Source: Aegilops tauschii subsp. strangulata
Lineage: Eukaryota > Streptophyta > Magnoliopsida > Poales > Poaceae
Assembly: GCF_002575655.3 (NCBI RefSeq)
Contig: NC_053040.3
Location: 457,918,780-457,982,779, forward strand
Direction: 5' to 3'
Length of the DNA: 64,000 bases
A program made the translations under genes and the position numbers. Shown here in pieces: positions 19,934-32,674 of the stretch (positions are counted from its first letter, which is position 1; each line of letters begins with the position of its first letter). The notes under the pieces were generated by a model. The model saw only the letters and a program-made list of their open reading frames with translations. It was not told where the DNA came from and did not search any database.

Positions 19934-21104
19934 TATAAATAGAACAACCATTATTCTCTGATTTAAATGAATAACTATCTCGCATTAAATAAGATCCAGA
20001 TATAATGTTCATGCTCAACGCCAAATAACAATTATTCAGGTCTAAAACTAATCCCGAAGGTAGATGTGGAGGTAGCGTGCCGACGGCGATCACATTGATT
20101 TTGGAACCATTTCCCACGCGCATCGTCACCTCATCCTTAGCCAATCTTCGTTTAATCCGTAGCCCCTGTTTCGAGTTGCAAATATGAGCAACAAAACCAA
20201 TATCAAATACCCAGGTGCTACTACGAGCATTAGTAAGGTACACATCAATAACATGTATATCAAATATACCTTTCACTTTGCCATCCTTCTTATCCGCCAA
20301 ATACTTGGGGCAGTTCTGCTTCCAGTGACCAGCCCCTTTGCAGTAGAAGCACTCAGTCTCAGGCTTAGGTCCAGACTTGGGCTTCTTCACTTGAGCAGCA
20401 ACTTGCTTGCCGTTCTTCTTGAAGTCCCCCTTCTTCCCTTTGCCCTTTTTCTTAAAACTACTAGTCTTGTTAACCATCAACACTTGATGCTCCTCCTTGA
20501 TTTCTACCTCCGTAGCCTTTAGCATCACAAAGAGCTCGGGAATTGTCTTATCCATCCCTTGCATATTATAGTTCATCACGAAGCTTTTATAGCTTGGTGG
20601 CAGTGATTGATGAACTTTGTCAATGACACTATCATTAGGAAGATTAACTCCCAGTTGAGTCAAGTGGTTGTGGTACCCAGACATTCTGAGTATATGTTCA
20701 CTGACAGAACTATTCTCCTCCATCTTGCAGCTATAGAACTTATTGGAGACTTCATAGCTCTCAATTCGGGCATTTGCTTGAAATATTAACTTCAACTCCT
20801 GGAACATCTCATATGCTCCATGACGTTCAAAACATCTTTGAAGTCCCGATTCTAAGCCGTAAAGCATGGCACAATGAACTATCGAGTAGTCATCAGCTTT
20901 GCTCTGCCAGACGTTCATAACGTCCGGAGTTGCTCCTGTAGCGGGTCTTGCACCTAGCGGTGCTTCCAGGACATAATTCTTCTATGCAGCAATGAGGATA
21001 ATCCTCAAGTTATGGACCCAGTCCGTGTAGTTGCTACCATCATCTTTCTACTTAGCTTTCTCTAGGAACACATTAAAATTCAAAGGAACGGTAGCACGGG
21101 CCAT
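19934..21104 (-). pseudogene. Copia-D gag and protease (broken)
   Basis: The polyprotein start is ATG at 21102-21104 on the minus strand, by agreement with Copia-H. Two early stops (TAG at 21048-21050 and 20982-20984) precede a long open part. Gag shows YEMFQELKLIFQ, KMEENSSVSEHIL and a basic KKKGKGKKGDFKK stretch. A complete CCHC zinc knuckle follows (CFYCKGAGHWKQNC, about 20310-20360). The protease active site reads DIG instead of DTG (FDIGFVAHICN, codon about 20199-20201). The segment ends at 19934, where CACTA-E is inserted after GCSIYM, and resumes at 10964 in the integrase region. Confidence 0.9.
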
Positions 21105-22324
21105 TGATATACAACAACATAGACATGCAAAAACTATTAGGTACTAAGTTCATGATAAATTAAAGTTCAATTAATCATATTACTTAAGAACTCCCACTTA
21201 GATAGACATCACTCTAGTCATCTAAATGATCACGTGATCCATATCAACTAAACCATGTCCGATCATCACGTGAGATGGAGTAGTTTTCAATGGTGAACAT
21301 CACTATGTTAATCATATCTACTATATGATTCATGTTCGACCTTTCGGTCTCAGTGTTCCGAGGCCATATCTGCATATGCTAGGCTCGTCAAGTTTAACCC
21401 GAGTATTCTGCACGTGCAAAACTGGCTTGCACCCGTTGTATGTGAACGTAGAGCTTATCACACCCGATCATCATGTGGTGTCTCGGCACGACGAACTGTA
21501 GCAACAATGCATACTCAGGGATAACACTTATACCTAGAAATTTAGTGAGGGATCATCTTATAATGCTACCGCCGTACTAAGCAAAATAAGATGCATAAAG
21601 GATAAACATCACATGCAATCGAAATATGTGACATGATATGGCCATCATCATCTTGTGCCTTTGATCTCCATCTCCAAAGCACCGTCGTGATCTCCATCGT
21701 CACCGGCTTGACACCTTGATCTCCATCATAGCATCGTTGTCGTCTCGCCAACTAATGCTTCTACGACAATCGCTACCGCTTAGAGATAAAGTAAAGCAAT
21801 TACATGGCGATTGCATTTCATACAATAAAGCGACAACCATAAGGCTCCTGCTAGTTGCCGATAACTTCTACAAAACATGATCATCTCATACAACAATTTA
21901 TATCTCATCATGTCTTGACCATATCACATCACAACATGCCCTGCAAAAACAAGTTAGACGTCCTCTACTTTGTTGTTGCAAGTTTTACGTGGCTGCTACG
22001 GGCTTCTAGCAAGAACCGTCCTTACCTACGCATCAAAACCACAACGATTTTTCATCAAGTGTGATGTTTTAACCTTCAACAAGGACCGGTCGTAGTCAAA
22101 CTTGATTCAACTAAAGTTGGATAAACTGACAACCGCTAGGCACCTGTGTGCGAAGCACGTCGGTAGAACCAGTCTCATGAACACGGTCATGTAATGTCAG
22201 TCTGGGCCACTTCATCCAACAATACCGCCGAATCAAAGTAAGACGTTGGTGGTAAGCAGTATGACTATTATCGCCCACAACTCATTGTGTTCTACTCGTG
22301 CATATAACATCTACGCATAGACCT
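21105..22324 (-). other. Untranslated leader of Copia-D
   Basis: About 1.2 kb between the primer-binding site and the gag start. Long leaders are usual in the Angela/BARE-1 group and hold dimerisation and packaging signals. It aligns by eye with 29700-30935 and 50854-52107. No gene is seen. Confidence 0.65.
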
Positions 22325-22338
22325 GGCTCGGATGCCAC
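22325..22338 (-). other. Primer-binding site of Copia-D
   Basis: The minus strand reads GTGGCATCCGAGCC directly after the 5' LTR end, a variant of the tRNA-Met-complementary TGGTATCAGAGC. Confidence 0.7.
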
Positions 22339-24083
22339 TGTTGGGAAACGTAGTAATTCAAAAAAAATCATACGATCACGCAAGATCTGTCTAGGAGAAG
22401 CATAGCAACGAGCGGGGAGAGTGTGCCCACGTACCCTTGTAGACCGAAAGCGGAAGCATTTAATAACACGGTTGATGTAGTCGAACGTCTTCATGATCCA
22501 ACCGGTCCAAGTACTGAACGTACAGCACCTCCGTGTTCAGCACACGTTCAGCACGATGACGTCCCTCAAGCTCTTGATCCATTTGAGGACGAGGGAGAGT
22601 TCCGTTAGCACGACGGCGTGGTGACGGTTATGATGAAGTTACCGGCGCAGGGCTTCACCTAAGCACTACGACGATATGACCGAGGTGTTAAACTGTGGAG
22701 GGGGGCACCGCACACGGCTAAGAGATTGTCTGTTGTGCCTTTGGGGTGCCCCCTGCCCACGTATATAAAGGAGGGAGGGAGAGAGGCCGGCGGCCAGGAG
22801 GGGCGCACCAAGGGGGGAGTCCTACTTGGACTCCTAGTCCAAGTAGGATTCAGCCCCCCCCCCTTTTTCCTTTCTTCCACCGGAGGGAAAGGAAGGAGGG
22901 GAGTAGGAGAAGGACGGAGGGGGTCGTGCCCCCACCCCTTGTCCAATTCGGTTTGGGCAGGGGGGAGGCACGCGCCACCTCGTGGCCCTTCTTCCCTCTC
23001 TCCACTAAAGCCCACTAAGGCCCATTAACTTCCCCTGGGATTCCGGTAACCCCTCGGTACTCCAGAAAAATACCCGAATCACTCGGAACCATTCCGATGT
23101 CTGAATATAACCTTCCAATATATGAATCTTTACTTCTCGACCATTTCGAGACTCCTCGTCATGTCCGTGATCTCATCCAGGACTCCGAACAAACTTCGGT
23201 CATCAAATCACATAACTTATACTACAAATCGTCATCGAACGTTAAGCGTGAGGACCCTACGGGTTCGAGAACTATGTAGACATAACCGAGAAACATCTCC
23301 GGTCAATAACCAACAGCGGAACCTGGATGCTCATATTGGCTCCTACATATTCTACGAAGATCTTTATCAGTCAAACCGCATAACAACATACGTCATTCCC
23401 TTTGTCATCGGTATGTTACTTGCCCGAGATTCGATCGTCGGTATCATCATACCTATTTCAATATCGTTACTGGCAGGTCTCTTTACTCGTTTCATAATGC
23501 ATAATCCCACAAATAACTCATTACTCACATTGCTTGCAAGGCTTATAGTGATGTGCATTACCAAGAGGGCCCAGAGATACCTCTCCGATACACGGAGTGA
23601 CAAATCCTAATCTAGATCTATGCCAACTCAACAAACACCTTTGGAGACACTTGTAGAGCATCTTTATAATCACCTAGTTACGTTGTGACATTTGATAGCA
23701 CACAAGGTGTTCCTCCAGTATTCGGGAGTTACATAATCTCATAGTCAGAGGAACATGTATAAGTCATGAAAAAAGCAATAGCAGTAAAACTAAACGATCA
23801 TTATGCTAAGCTAACGGATGGGTCTTGTCCATCACATCATTCTCTAATGATGTGATCCCGTTCATCAAATGACAACACATGTCTATGGTTAGGAAACTTA
23901 ACCATCATTGATTAACGAGCTAGTCAAGTAGAGGCATACTAGGGGCACTCTGTTTGTCTATGTATTCACACATGTACTAAGTTTCCGGTTAATACAATTC
24001 TAGCATGAATAATAAACATTTATCATGATATAAGGAAATATAAATAACAACTTTATTATTGCCTCTAGGGCATATTTCCTTCA
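22339..24083 (-). repeat. 5' LTR of Copia-D
   Basis: 1745 bp. On the minus strand it starts TGAAGGAAATATGCCC and ends CGTTTCCCAACA. The TATA box lies at 22761-22770 (ctttatatac on the minus strand). Relative to the 3' LTR it has numerous substitutions and short indels, including an extra 25-bp-scale G/A stretch near 22900. Confidence 0.92.
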
Positions 24084-24088
24084 CTTCC

Positions 24089-24151
24089 TCCACAGGAATA
24101 GGTGTACTAACTGGTGCACTTGGGGTTCGCCGTGGTAGTAATAGTGCTTTG
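24089..24151 (-). pseudogene. CACTA-C TNPA-like gene, 63-bp middle piece of the split exon
   Basis: Minus-strand reading gives ALLLPRRTPSAPVSTPIPVE. It continues in frame from the piece ending at 32675 and into the piece beginning at 6391. Copia-D lies on its left and Copia-F on its right. Confidence 0.75.
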
Positions 24152-25870
24152 TGTTGGGGAACGTAGTAATTTCAAAAAAAATTCCTACGCACACGCAAGA
24201 TCATGGTGATGCATAGCAACGAGAGGGGAGAGTGTTGTCCACGTACCCTCGTAGACCGACAGCGGAAGCATTATCACAACGCGGTTGATGTAGTCGTACG
24301 TCTTCACGATCCGACCGATCAAGTACCGAACGTACGGCACCTCCGAGTTCTACACACGTTCAGCTCGATGACGTCCCTCGAACTCTGATCCAGCCGAGTG
24401 TTGAGGGAGAGTTTCGTCAGCACGACGGCGTGGTGACGATGATGATGTTCCACCGACGCAGGGCTTCGCCTAAGCTCCGCAACGGTATTATCAAGGTGTA
24501 ATTTGGTGGAGGGGGGCACCGCACACGGCTAAGAGATCTCAAGGATCAATTGTTGTGTCTATGGGGTGCCCCCCTGCCCCCGTATATAAAGGAGCAAGGA
24601 GGAGGCAGCCGGCCAAGGGAGAGGCGCGCCAAAGGGGGGAGTCCTACTCCCACCGGGAGTAGGACTCCTCCTTTCCTTGTGGGAGTAGGAGAAGGGAAGG
24701 GGGAAGGAGAAAGAAGGAAGGGGGCGCCCCCCTCCCTAGTCCAATTCGGACTAGCCCATGGGGAGGGGTGCGGCCACCCTTTGGGGTCTTTCTCTCCTTT
24801 CCCGTATGGCCCATTAAGGCCCAATACGAATTCCCGTAACTCTCCGGTACTCCGAAAAATACCCGAATCACTTGGAACCTTTCCGTAGTCCGAATATAGT
24901 CGTCCAATATATCGATCTTTACGTCTCGACCATTTCGAGACTCCTCGTCATGTCCCCGATCTCATCCGAGACTCCGAACTCTTTCGGTACATCAACATAC
25001 ATAAACTCATAATAAAACTGTCATCGTAACTTTAAGCGTGCGGACCCTTCGGGTTCGAGAACTATGTAGACATGACCGAGACACCTCTCCGGTCAATAAC
25101 CAATAGCGGGACCTGGATGCCCATATTGGCTCCCACATATTCTACGAAGATCTTTATCGGTCAGACCGCATAACAACATACGTTGTTCCCTTTGTCATCG
25201 GTATGTTACTTGCCCGAGATTCGATCGTCGGTATCTCGATACCTAGTTCAATCTCGTTACCGGCAAGTCTCTTTACTCGTTCCGTAATACATCATCCCGT
25301 AACTAACTCATTAGTCACAATGCTTGCAAGGCTTATAGTGATGTGCATTACCGAGTGGGCCCAGAGATACCTCTCTGACAATCGGAGTGACAAATCCTAA
25401 TCTCGAAATACGCCAACCCAACAAGTACCTTTGGAGACACCTGTAGAGCACCTTTATAATCACCCAGTTACGTTGTGACGTTTGGTAGCACACAAAGTGT
25501 TCCTCCGGTAAACGGGAGTTGCATAATCTCATAGTCATAGGAACATGTATAAGTCATGAAGAAAGCAATAGCAACATACTAAACGATCGGGTGCTAAGCT
25601 AACGTAATGGGTCATGTCAATCACGTCATTCTCCTAATGAGGTGATCCCGTTAATCAAATGACAACTCATGTCTATGGCTAGGAAACATAACCATCTTTG
25701 ATTAACGAGCTAGTCAAGTAGAGGCATACTAGTGACACTCTGTTTGTCTATGTATTCACACATGTATTATTTTTCCGGTTAATGTAATTCTAGCATGAAT
25801 AATAAACATTTATCATGATATAAGGAAATATATAATACTTTATTATTGCCTCTAGGGCATATTTCCTTCA
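24152..25870 (-). repeat. 3' LTR of Copia-F
   Basis: 1719 bp, nearly identical to 30950-32669. It is followed directly by the polypurine tract (gtctcccacttgcac on the plus strand). Confidence 0.95.
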
Positions 25871-26050
25871 GTCTCCCACTTGCACTAGAGTCAATAATCT
25901 AGTTCACATCGCCATGTGATTTAACATCAATAATTCACATCACCATGTGATTAACACCCATAGTTCACATCTCTATGTGACCAACACTCAAAGGGTTTAC
26001 TAGAGTCAATAATCTAGTTCACATCGCTATGTGATTAACACCCAAAGAGT
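25871..26050. repeat. Short tandem duplication next to the Copia-F polypurine tract
   Basis: Four degenerate copies of a ~33-bp unit (gttcacatcgccatgtgatta + acaccca). The phrase actagagtcaataatctagt is repeated at 25884 and 26000. Copia-D and Copia-H lack the expansion. Confidence 0.8.
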
Positions 26051-27340
26051 ACTAAGGTGTGATCATGTTTTGATTGTGAGATAATTTTAGTCAACGGGTC
26101 TGTCACATCCAGATCCGTAAGTATTTTGCAAATTTCTATGTCTACAATGCTCTGCACGGAGCTACTCTAGCTAATTGCTCCCACTTTCAATATGTATCTA
26201 GACCGAGACTCAGAGTCATCTAGATTTAGTGTCAAAACTTGCATCGACGTAACCCTTTACAATGAACCTTTTGTCACTTCCATAATCGAGAAACATATCC
26301 TTATTCCACTAAGGATAATTTTGACCGTTGTCCAGTGATCTACTCCTAGATCACTATTGTACTCCCTTGCCAAAATCAGTGTAGGGTATACAATAGATCT
26401 GGTACACAGCATGGCATACTTTATAGAACCTATGGCCAAGGCATAGGGAATGACTTTCATTCTCTTTCTATCTTCTGCCGTGGTCGGGCTTTGAGTCTTA
26501 CTCAATTTCACACCTTGTAACACAGGCAAGAACTCTTTCTTTGACTGTTCTATTTTGAACTACTTCAAAATCTTGTTAAGGTATGTACTCATTGAAAAAA
26601 CTTATCAAGCGTTTTGATCTATCTCTATAGATCTTGATGCTCAATATGTAAGCAGCTTCACCGAGGTCTATCTTTGAAAAACTTCTTTCAAACACTCCTT
26701 TATGCTTTGCAGAATAATTCTACATTATTTCTGATCAACAATATGTCCTTCACATATACTTATCAGAAATGCTGTAGTGCTCCCACTCACTTTCTTGTAA
26801 ATACAGGCTTCACCGCAAGTCTGTATAACACTATATTCTTTGATAAACTTATCAAAGTATATATTCCAACTCCGAGATGCTTGCACCAGTCCATAGATGG
26901 ATCGGTGGAGCTTGCATATTTTGTTAGCACCTTTAGGATTGACAAAACCTCCTGGTTGCATCATATACAAATCTTCTTTAATAAATCCATTAAGGAATGC
27001 AGTTTTGTTTATCCCTTTGCCATATTTCATAAAATGCGGCAATTGCTAACATGATTCGGACAGACTTAAGCATAGATACGAGTGAGAAACTCTCATCGTA
27101 GTCAACATCTTGAACTTGTCAAAAACCTTTTGCGACAATTCTAGCTTTGTAGATAGTTACACTACTATCAGCGTCCGTCTTCCTCTTGAAGATCCATTTA
27201 ATCTCAATGGCTCGCCGATCATTGGGCAAGTCAATCAAAGTCCATACTTTGTTCTCATATATGGATCTTATCTCAGATTTCATGGCCTCAAGCCATTTTG
27301 CGGAATCTGGGCTCACCATCGCTTCTTCATAGTTCGTAGG
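26051..27340 (-). pseudogene. Copia-F reverse transcriptase and RNase H remnant
   Basis: Minus-strand fragments 27119-27319 (RT start, WIFKRKTDAD), 26725-27042 (KTAFLNGFIKED, SIYGLVQASRSWN) and 26257-26529 (LPVLQGVKLS, YAMLCTR) follow the order of Copia-D but are separated by shifts. The YVDD region is destroyed (LISICEGHIVDQ). Compared with Copia-D, about 230 bp of RNase H are missing between the sequences matching 8280 and 8512. No active product is possible. Confidence 0.85.
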
Positions 27341-28495
27341 TTCGGGATCTTACTCTGCTTTACCTACGAGGTTTGGTAGTAACTTGATCTGAAGTTACAT
27401 GATCATCATCATTAACTTCCTCACTAATTGGTGTAGGAGTCACAGGAACAGATTTTTGTGATGAACTACTTTCCAATAAGGGAGCAGGTACAGTTACCTC
27501 ATCAAGTTCTACTTTCCTCCCACTCACATCTTTCGAGAGAAACTCCTTCTCTAGAAAGGATCCATACTAAGCAACGAATGTCTTGCCTTCGGATCTGTGA
27601 TAGAAGGTGTACCCAACTGTCTCCTTTGGGTATCCTATGAAGATACATTTCTCCGATTTGGGTTTGAGCTTATCAGGATGAAACTTTTTCACATAAGCAT
27701 CACAACCCCAAACTTTAAGAAACGACAACTTTGGTTTCTTGCCAAACCACAGTTCATAAGGCGTCGTCTCAACGGATTTTGATGGTGCCCTATTTAACAT
27801 GAATGTAGCTGTCTCTAATGCATAACCCCAAAACGATAGTGGTAAATTGGTAAGAGACATCATAGATTGCACTATATCCAATAAATTACGGTTATGACGT
27901 TCGGACACACCATTATGCTGTGGTGTTCCAGGTGGCGTGAGTAGTGAAACTATTTCACTTTGTTTTGACTGAAGGCCAAACTCGTAACTCAAATATTTTA
28001 CCTCTGCGATCATATCATAGAAACTTTTATTTTCTTGTTACGATGATTCTCCACTTCACTCTGAAATTCTTTGAACTTTTCAAATGTTTCAGACTTGTGT
28101 TTCATCAAGTAGATATACCTATATCTGCTCAAATCATCTGTGAAGATTAGAAAATAATGATACCTGCTGCGAGCCTCAATATTCATCGGACCACATACAT
28201 CTGTATGTATGATTTCCAACAAATCTGTTGCTCTCTCCATAGTTCCGGAGAACGGCGTTTTAGTCATCTTGCCCATGAGGCACGGTTCGCAAGCATCAAG
28301 TGATTCATAATCAAGTGATTCCAAAATCCCATCAGTATGGAGTTTCTTCATGCGCTTTACACCAATATGACCTAAACGGCAGTGCCACAAATAAGTTGCA
28401 CTATCATTATTAACTTTGCATCTTTTGGCTTCAATATTATGAATATGTGTATCACTGAGATCCAACAAACCATTTTCGTTGGTGTGTATGACCAT
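27341..28495 (-). pseudogene. Copia-F integrase remnant
   Basis: Frames 28010-28495 and 27567-28013 carry the zinc module (LWHCRLGHIGVKRMKKLH with CEPC intact), TDVCGPM, GVSERHNRNLLDI and LSFWGYALETA. The second catalytic region is damaged: the RSDHGGEY motif is replaced by a shifted MIAEVKYLSY. The two frames overlap by a few bases, showing one frameshift near 28012. The right end passes into the protease/GAG-pre-integrase part with further stops. Confidence 0.85.
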
Positions 28496-29700
28496 AAAAG
28501 GTTTTTATTCATGTAAACAGAACAACAATTGTTCTCTAACTTAAATGAATAACCGTATTGCAATAAACATGATCAAATCATATTCATGCTCAACGCAAAC
28601 ACCAAATAACACTTATTTAGTTTCAACACTAACCCCGAAAGTATAGGGAGTGTGCGATGATGATCATATCAATCTTGGAACTACTTCCAACACACATCGT
28701 CACCTCGCCTTTTTACTAGTCTCTGTTTATTCTGCAACTCCCGTTTCGAGTTACTACTCTTTAGCAACTGAACCAGTATCAAATACTGAGGGGTTGCTAT
28801 AAACACTAGTAAGTACACATCAATAACATGTATATCCAATATACCTTTGTTCACTTTGCCATCCTTCTTATCCACCAAATACTTGGGGCAGTTCCGCCTC
28901 CAGTGACCAGTCCCTTTGCAGTAGAAGCACTTAGTCTCAGGCTTAGGTCCAGACTTGGGCTTCTTCACTTGAGTAGCAACTTGCTTGCCGTTCTTTTGAA
29001 GTTCCCCTTCTTCCCTTTGCCCTTTTCTTGAAACTAGTGGTCTCGTCAACCATCAACACTTGATGTTTTTCTTGATTTCTACCTTCGTCGATTTCAGCAT
29101 CACGAAGAGCTCGGGAATTACTTTCGTCATCCCTTGCATACTATAGTTCATCACGAAGTTCTACTAACTTGGTGATGGTGACTAGAGAATTCTGTCAATC
29201 ACTATTTTATCTGGAAGATTAACTCCCACTTGATTCAAGCGATTGTAGTACCCAGACAATCTGAGCACATGCTCACTAGTTGAGCGATTCTCCCCATCTT
29301 TTAGCTATAGAACTTGTTGGAGACTTCATATCTCTCAACTCGGGTATTTGCTTGAAATATTAACTTCAACTCCTGGAACATCTCATATGGTCCATGACGT
29401 TCAAAACGTCTTTGAAGTCCCGATTCTAAGCCGTTAAGCATGGTGCACTAAACTGTCAAGTAGTCATCATATTGAGCTAGCCAAACGTTCATAACGTCTG
29501 CATCTGCTCCTGCAATAGGTCTGTCACCTAGCGGTGCATCAAGGACATAATTTTTTCTATGCAGCAATGAGGATAATCCTCAGATCACGGATCCAATCCG
29601 CATCTTTTCTACTAACATCTTTCAACATAATTTTTCTCTAGGAACACATCAGAAATAAACAGGGAAGCAACAACGCGAGCTATTGATCTACAACATAATT
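28496..29700 (-). pseudogene. Copia-F gag and protease remnant
   Basis: The best segment is 28681-29049, with an intact CCHC knuckle (CFYCKGTGHWRRNC) and KKPKSGPKPET upstream. The protease is unreadable. Further right, gag fragments corresponding to KMEENSS and YEMFQELK are recognisable but split by stops and shifts. The expected start near 29680 (gctattgatct on the plus strand) has lost the ATG seen in Copia-H. Confidence 0.8.
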
Positions 29701-30935
29701 TGCAAAATACTATCAGGACTAAGTTCATGATAAATTTAAGTTCAATTAATCATATTACTTAAGAACTCCCACTTAGATAGACATCTCTCTAATCATCTAA
29801 GTGATTACGTGATCCAAAGCAACTAAACCATGTCCGATTAACACGTGAGATGGAGTAGTTTCAATGGTGAACATCGCCATGTTGATCATATCTACTATAT
29901 GATTCACGCTCGACCTTTCGGTCTCTGTGTTCCGAGGCCATATCTGTACATATGCTAGGGTCGTCAAGTTTAACCTGAGTATTCCGCGTGTGCAACTCTT
30001 TTGCACCCGTTGTATTTGAACGTAGAGCCTATCACACCCGATTAACACGTGGTGTCTCAGCACGAAGAACTTTTGCAACGGTGCATACTCAGGGAGAACA
30101 CTTTTATCTTGAAATTTTAGTGAGAGATCATCTTATAATGCTACCGTCAATCAAAGCAAGATAAGATGCATAAAGGATTAACATCACATGCAATCAATAT
30201 AAGTGATATGATATGGCCATCATCATCTTGTGCTTGTGATCTCCATCTCCAAAGCACCGTGCTTGTGATCTCCATCTCCGAAGCACCATCATGATCACCA
30301 TCGTCACCGGCTCGACACCTTGATCTCCATCGTAGTATCGTTGTCGTCTCGCCAACTTATTGCTTTTACGACTATCGCTACCGTTTAGTGATAAAGTAAA
30401 ACTATTACATGGCGATTGCATCTCATACAATAAAGCGACAACCATATGGCTCCTGCCAGTTGCCGATAACTCGGTTACAAAACATGATCATCTCATACAA
30501 CACATTATATCACATCATGTCTTGACCATATCACATCACAACATGCCCTGCAAAAACAAGTTAGATAATCTCTACTTTGTTGTTGCATATTTTACGTGGC
30601 TGCTACGGGCTTAGCAAGAACCGTTCTTACCTACGCATCAAAACCACAACGATAGTTTGTCAAGTTGGTGTTGTTTTAACCTTCGCAAGGACCGGGCGTA
30701 GCAACACTCGGTTCAACTAAAGTGAGAGAGACAGACACCCGCCAGTCACCTTTAAGCAACGAGTGCTCCGAACGGTGAAACCAGTCTCGCGTAAGCGTAT
30801 GCGTAATGTCGGTCCGGGCCGCTTCATCTCACAATACCGCTGAACCAAAGTATGACATGCTGGTAAGCAGTATGACTTATATCGCCCACAACTCACTTGT
30901 GTTCTACTCGTGCATAGCATCAACGCATAAAACCA
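29701..30935 (-). other. Untranslated leader of Copia-F
   Basis: Matches the leader of Copia-D by eye, with a local duplication of cttgtgatctccatctccaaag at 30231-30282. No gene is seen. Confidence 0.6.
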
Positions 30936-30949
30936 GGCTCGGATGCCAC
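30936..30949 (-). other. Primer-binding site of Copia-F
   Basis: The minus strand reads GTGGCATCCGAGCC after the LTR end, the same as in Copia-D. Confidence 0.7.
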
Positions 30950-32669
30950 TGTTGGGGAACGTAGTAATTTCAAAAAAAAATCCTACGCACACGCAAGATC
31001 ATGGTGATGCATAGCAACGAGAGGGGAGAGTGTTGTCCACGTACCCTCGTAGACCGACAGCGGAAGCATTATCACAATGCGGTTGATGTAGTCGTACGTC
31101 TTCACGATCCGACCGATCAAGTACCGAACGTACGGCACCTCCGAGTTCTACACACGTTCAGCTCGATGACGTCCCTCGAACTCCGATCCAGCCGAGTGTT
31201 GAGGGAGAGTTTCGTCAGCACGACGGCGTGGTGACGATGATGATGTTCCACCGACGCAGGGCTTCGCCTAAGCTCCGCAACGGTATTATCAAGGTGTAAT
31301 TTGGTGGAGGGGGGCACCGCACACGGCTAAGAGATCTCAAGGATCAATTGTTGTGTCTATGGGGTGCCCCCCTGCCCCCGTATATAAAGGAGCAAGGAGG
31401 AGGCAGCCGGCCAAGGGAGAGGCGCGCCAAAGGGGGGAGTCCTACTCCCACCGGGAGTAGGACTCCTCCTTTCCTTGTGGGAGTAGGAGAAGGGAAGGGG
31501 GAAGGAGAAAGAAGGAAGGGGGCGCCCCCCCTCCCTAGTCCAATTCGGACTAGCCCATGGGGAGGGGTGCGGCCACCCTTTGGGGTCTTTCTCTCCTTTC
31601 CCGTATGGCCCATTAAGGCCCAATACGAATTCCCGTAACTCTCCGGTACTCCGAAAAATACCCGAATCACTCGGAACCTTTCCGTAGTCCGAATATAGTC
31701 GTCCAATATATCGATCTTTACGTCTCGACCATTTCGAAACTCCTCGTCATGTCCCCGATCTCATCCGGGACTCCGAACTCCTTCGGTACATCAACATACA
31801 TAAACTCATAATAAAACTGTCATCGTAACTTTAAGCGTGCGGACCCTTCGGGTTCGAGAACTATGTAGACATGACCGAGACACCTCTCCGGTCAATAACC
31901 AATAGCGGGACCTGGATGCCCATATTGGCTCCCACATATTCTACGAAGATCTTTATCGGTCAGACCGCATAACAACATACGTTGTTCCCTTTGTCATCGG
32001 TATGTTACTTGCCCGAGATTCGATCGTCGGTATCTCGATACCTAGTTCAATCTCGTTACCGGCAAGTCTCTTTACTCGTTCCGTAATACATCATCCCGTA
32101 ACTAACTCATTAGTCACAATGCTTGCAAGGCTTATAGTGATGTGCATTACCGAGTGGGCCCAGAGATACCTCTCCGACAATCGGAGTGACAAATCCTAAT
32201 CTCGAAATACGCCAACCCAACAAGTACCTTTGGAGACACCTGTAGAGCACCTTTATAATCACCCAGTTACGTTGTGACGTTTGGTAGCACACAAAGTGTT
32301 CCTCCGGTAAACGGGAGTTGCATAATCTCATAGTCATAGGAACATGTATAAGTCATGAAGAAAGCAATAGCAACATACTAAACGATCGGGTGCTAAGCTA
32401 ACGTAATGGGTCATGTCAATCACGTCATTCTCCTAATGAGGTGATCCCGTTAATCAAATGACAACTCATGTCTATGGCTAGGAAACATAACCATCTTTGA
32501 TTAACGAGCTAGTCAAGTAGAGGCATACTAGTGACACTCTGTTTGTCTATGTATTCACACATGTATTATTTTTCCGGTTAATACAATTCTAGCATGAATA
32601 ATAAACATTTATCATGATATAAGGAAATATATAATACTTTATTATTGCCTCTAGGGCATATTTCCTTCA
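30950..32669 (-). repeat. 5' LTR of Copia-F
   Basis: 1720 bp, with the TATA region at 31380-31390 (ctttatata on the minus strand). Differences from the 3' LTR include single substitutions near 31078, 31183, 31666, 31737 and 32172 and one-base changes in homopolymers. Confidence 0.95.
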
Positions 32670-32674
32670 CTTTG

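Larger units (their letters stand above)
6392..24083 (-). mobile_element. Copia-D, complete Angela/BARE-1-type retrotransposon holding CACTA-E
   Basis: LTRs at 6392-8120 (3') and 22339-24083 (5') bracket a minus-strand polyprotein. Both LTRs run from tgttgggaaacg to a tttccttca end. The 5-bp TSD cttcc is seen at 6387-6391 and 24084-24088. The primer-binding site is at 22325-22338 and the polypurine tract at 8121-8135. CACTA-E (10968-19930) interrupts the region between the protease and integrase domains. Without CACTA-E the element is about 8.7 kb, normal for the group. The LTRs differ at many positions and by small indels, so it is older than Copia-F. Confidence 0.93.
24152..32669 (-). mobile_element. 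Copia-F, complete Angela-type retrotransposon with near-identical LTRs
   Basis: LTRs 24152-25870 (3') and 30950-32669 (5'), with TSD ctttg at 24147-24151 and 32670-32674. LTR ends are TGTTGGGGAACG and TTTCCTTCA. By eye the 1.72-kb LTRs differ at roughly a dozen positions, so insertion was recent. The internal region (25871-30949) is strongly decayed: frames for gag, integrase and reverse transcriptase are short and shifted, and part of RNase H is deleted. It must have been copied by proteins from another element. Confidence 0.95.
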
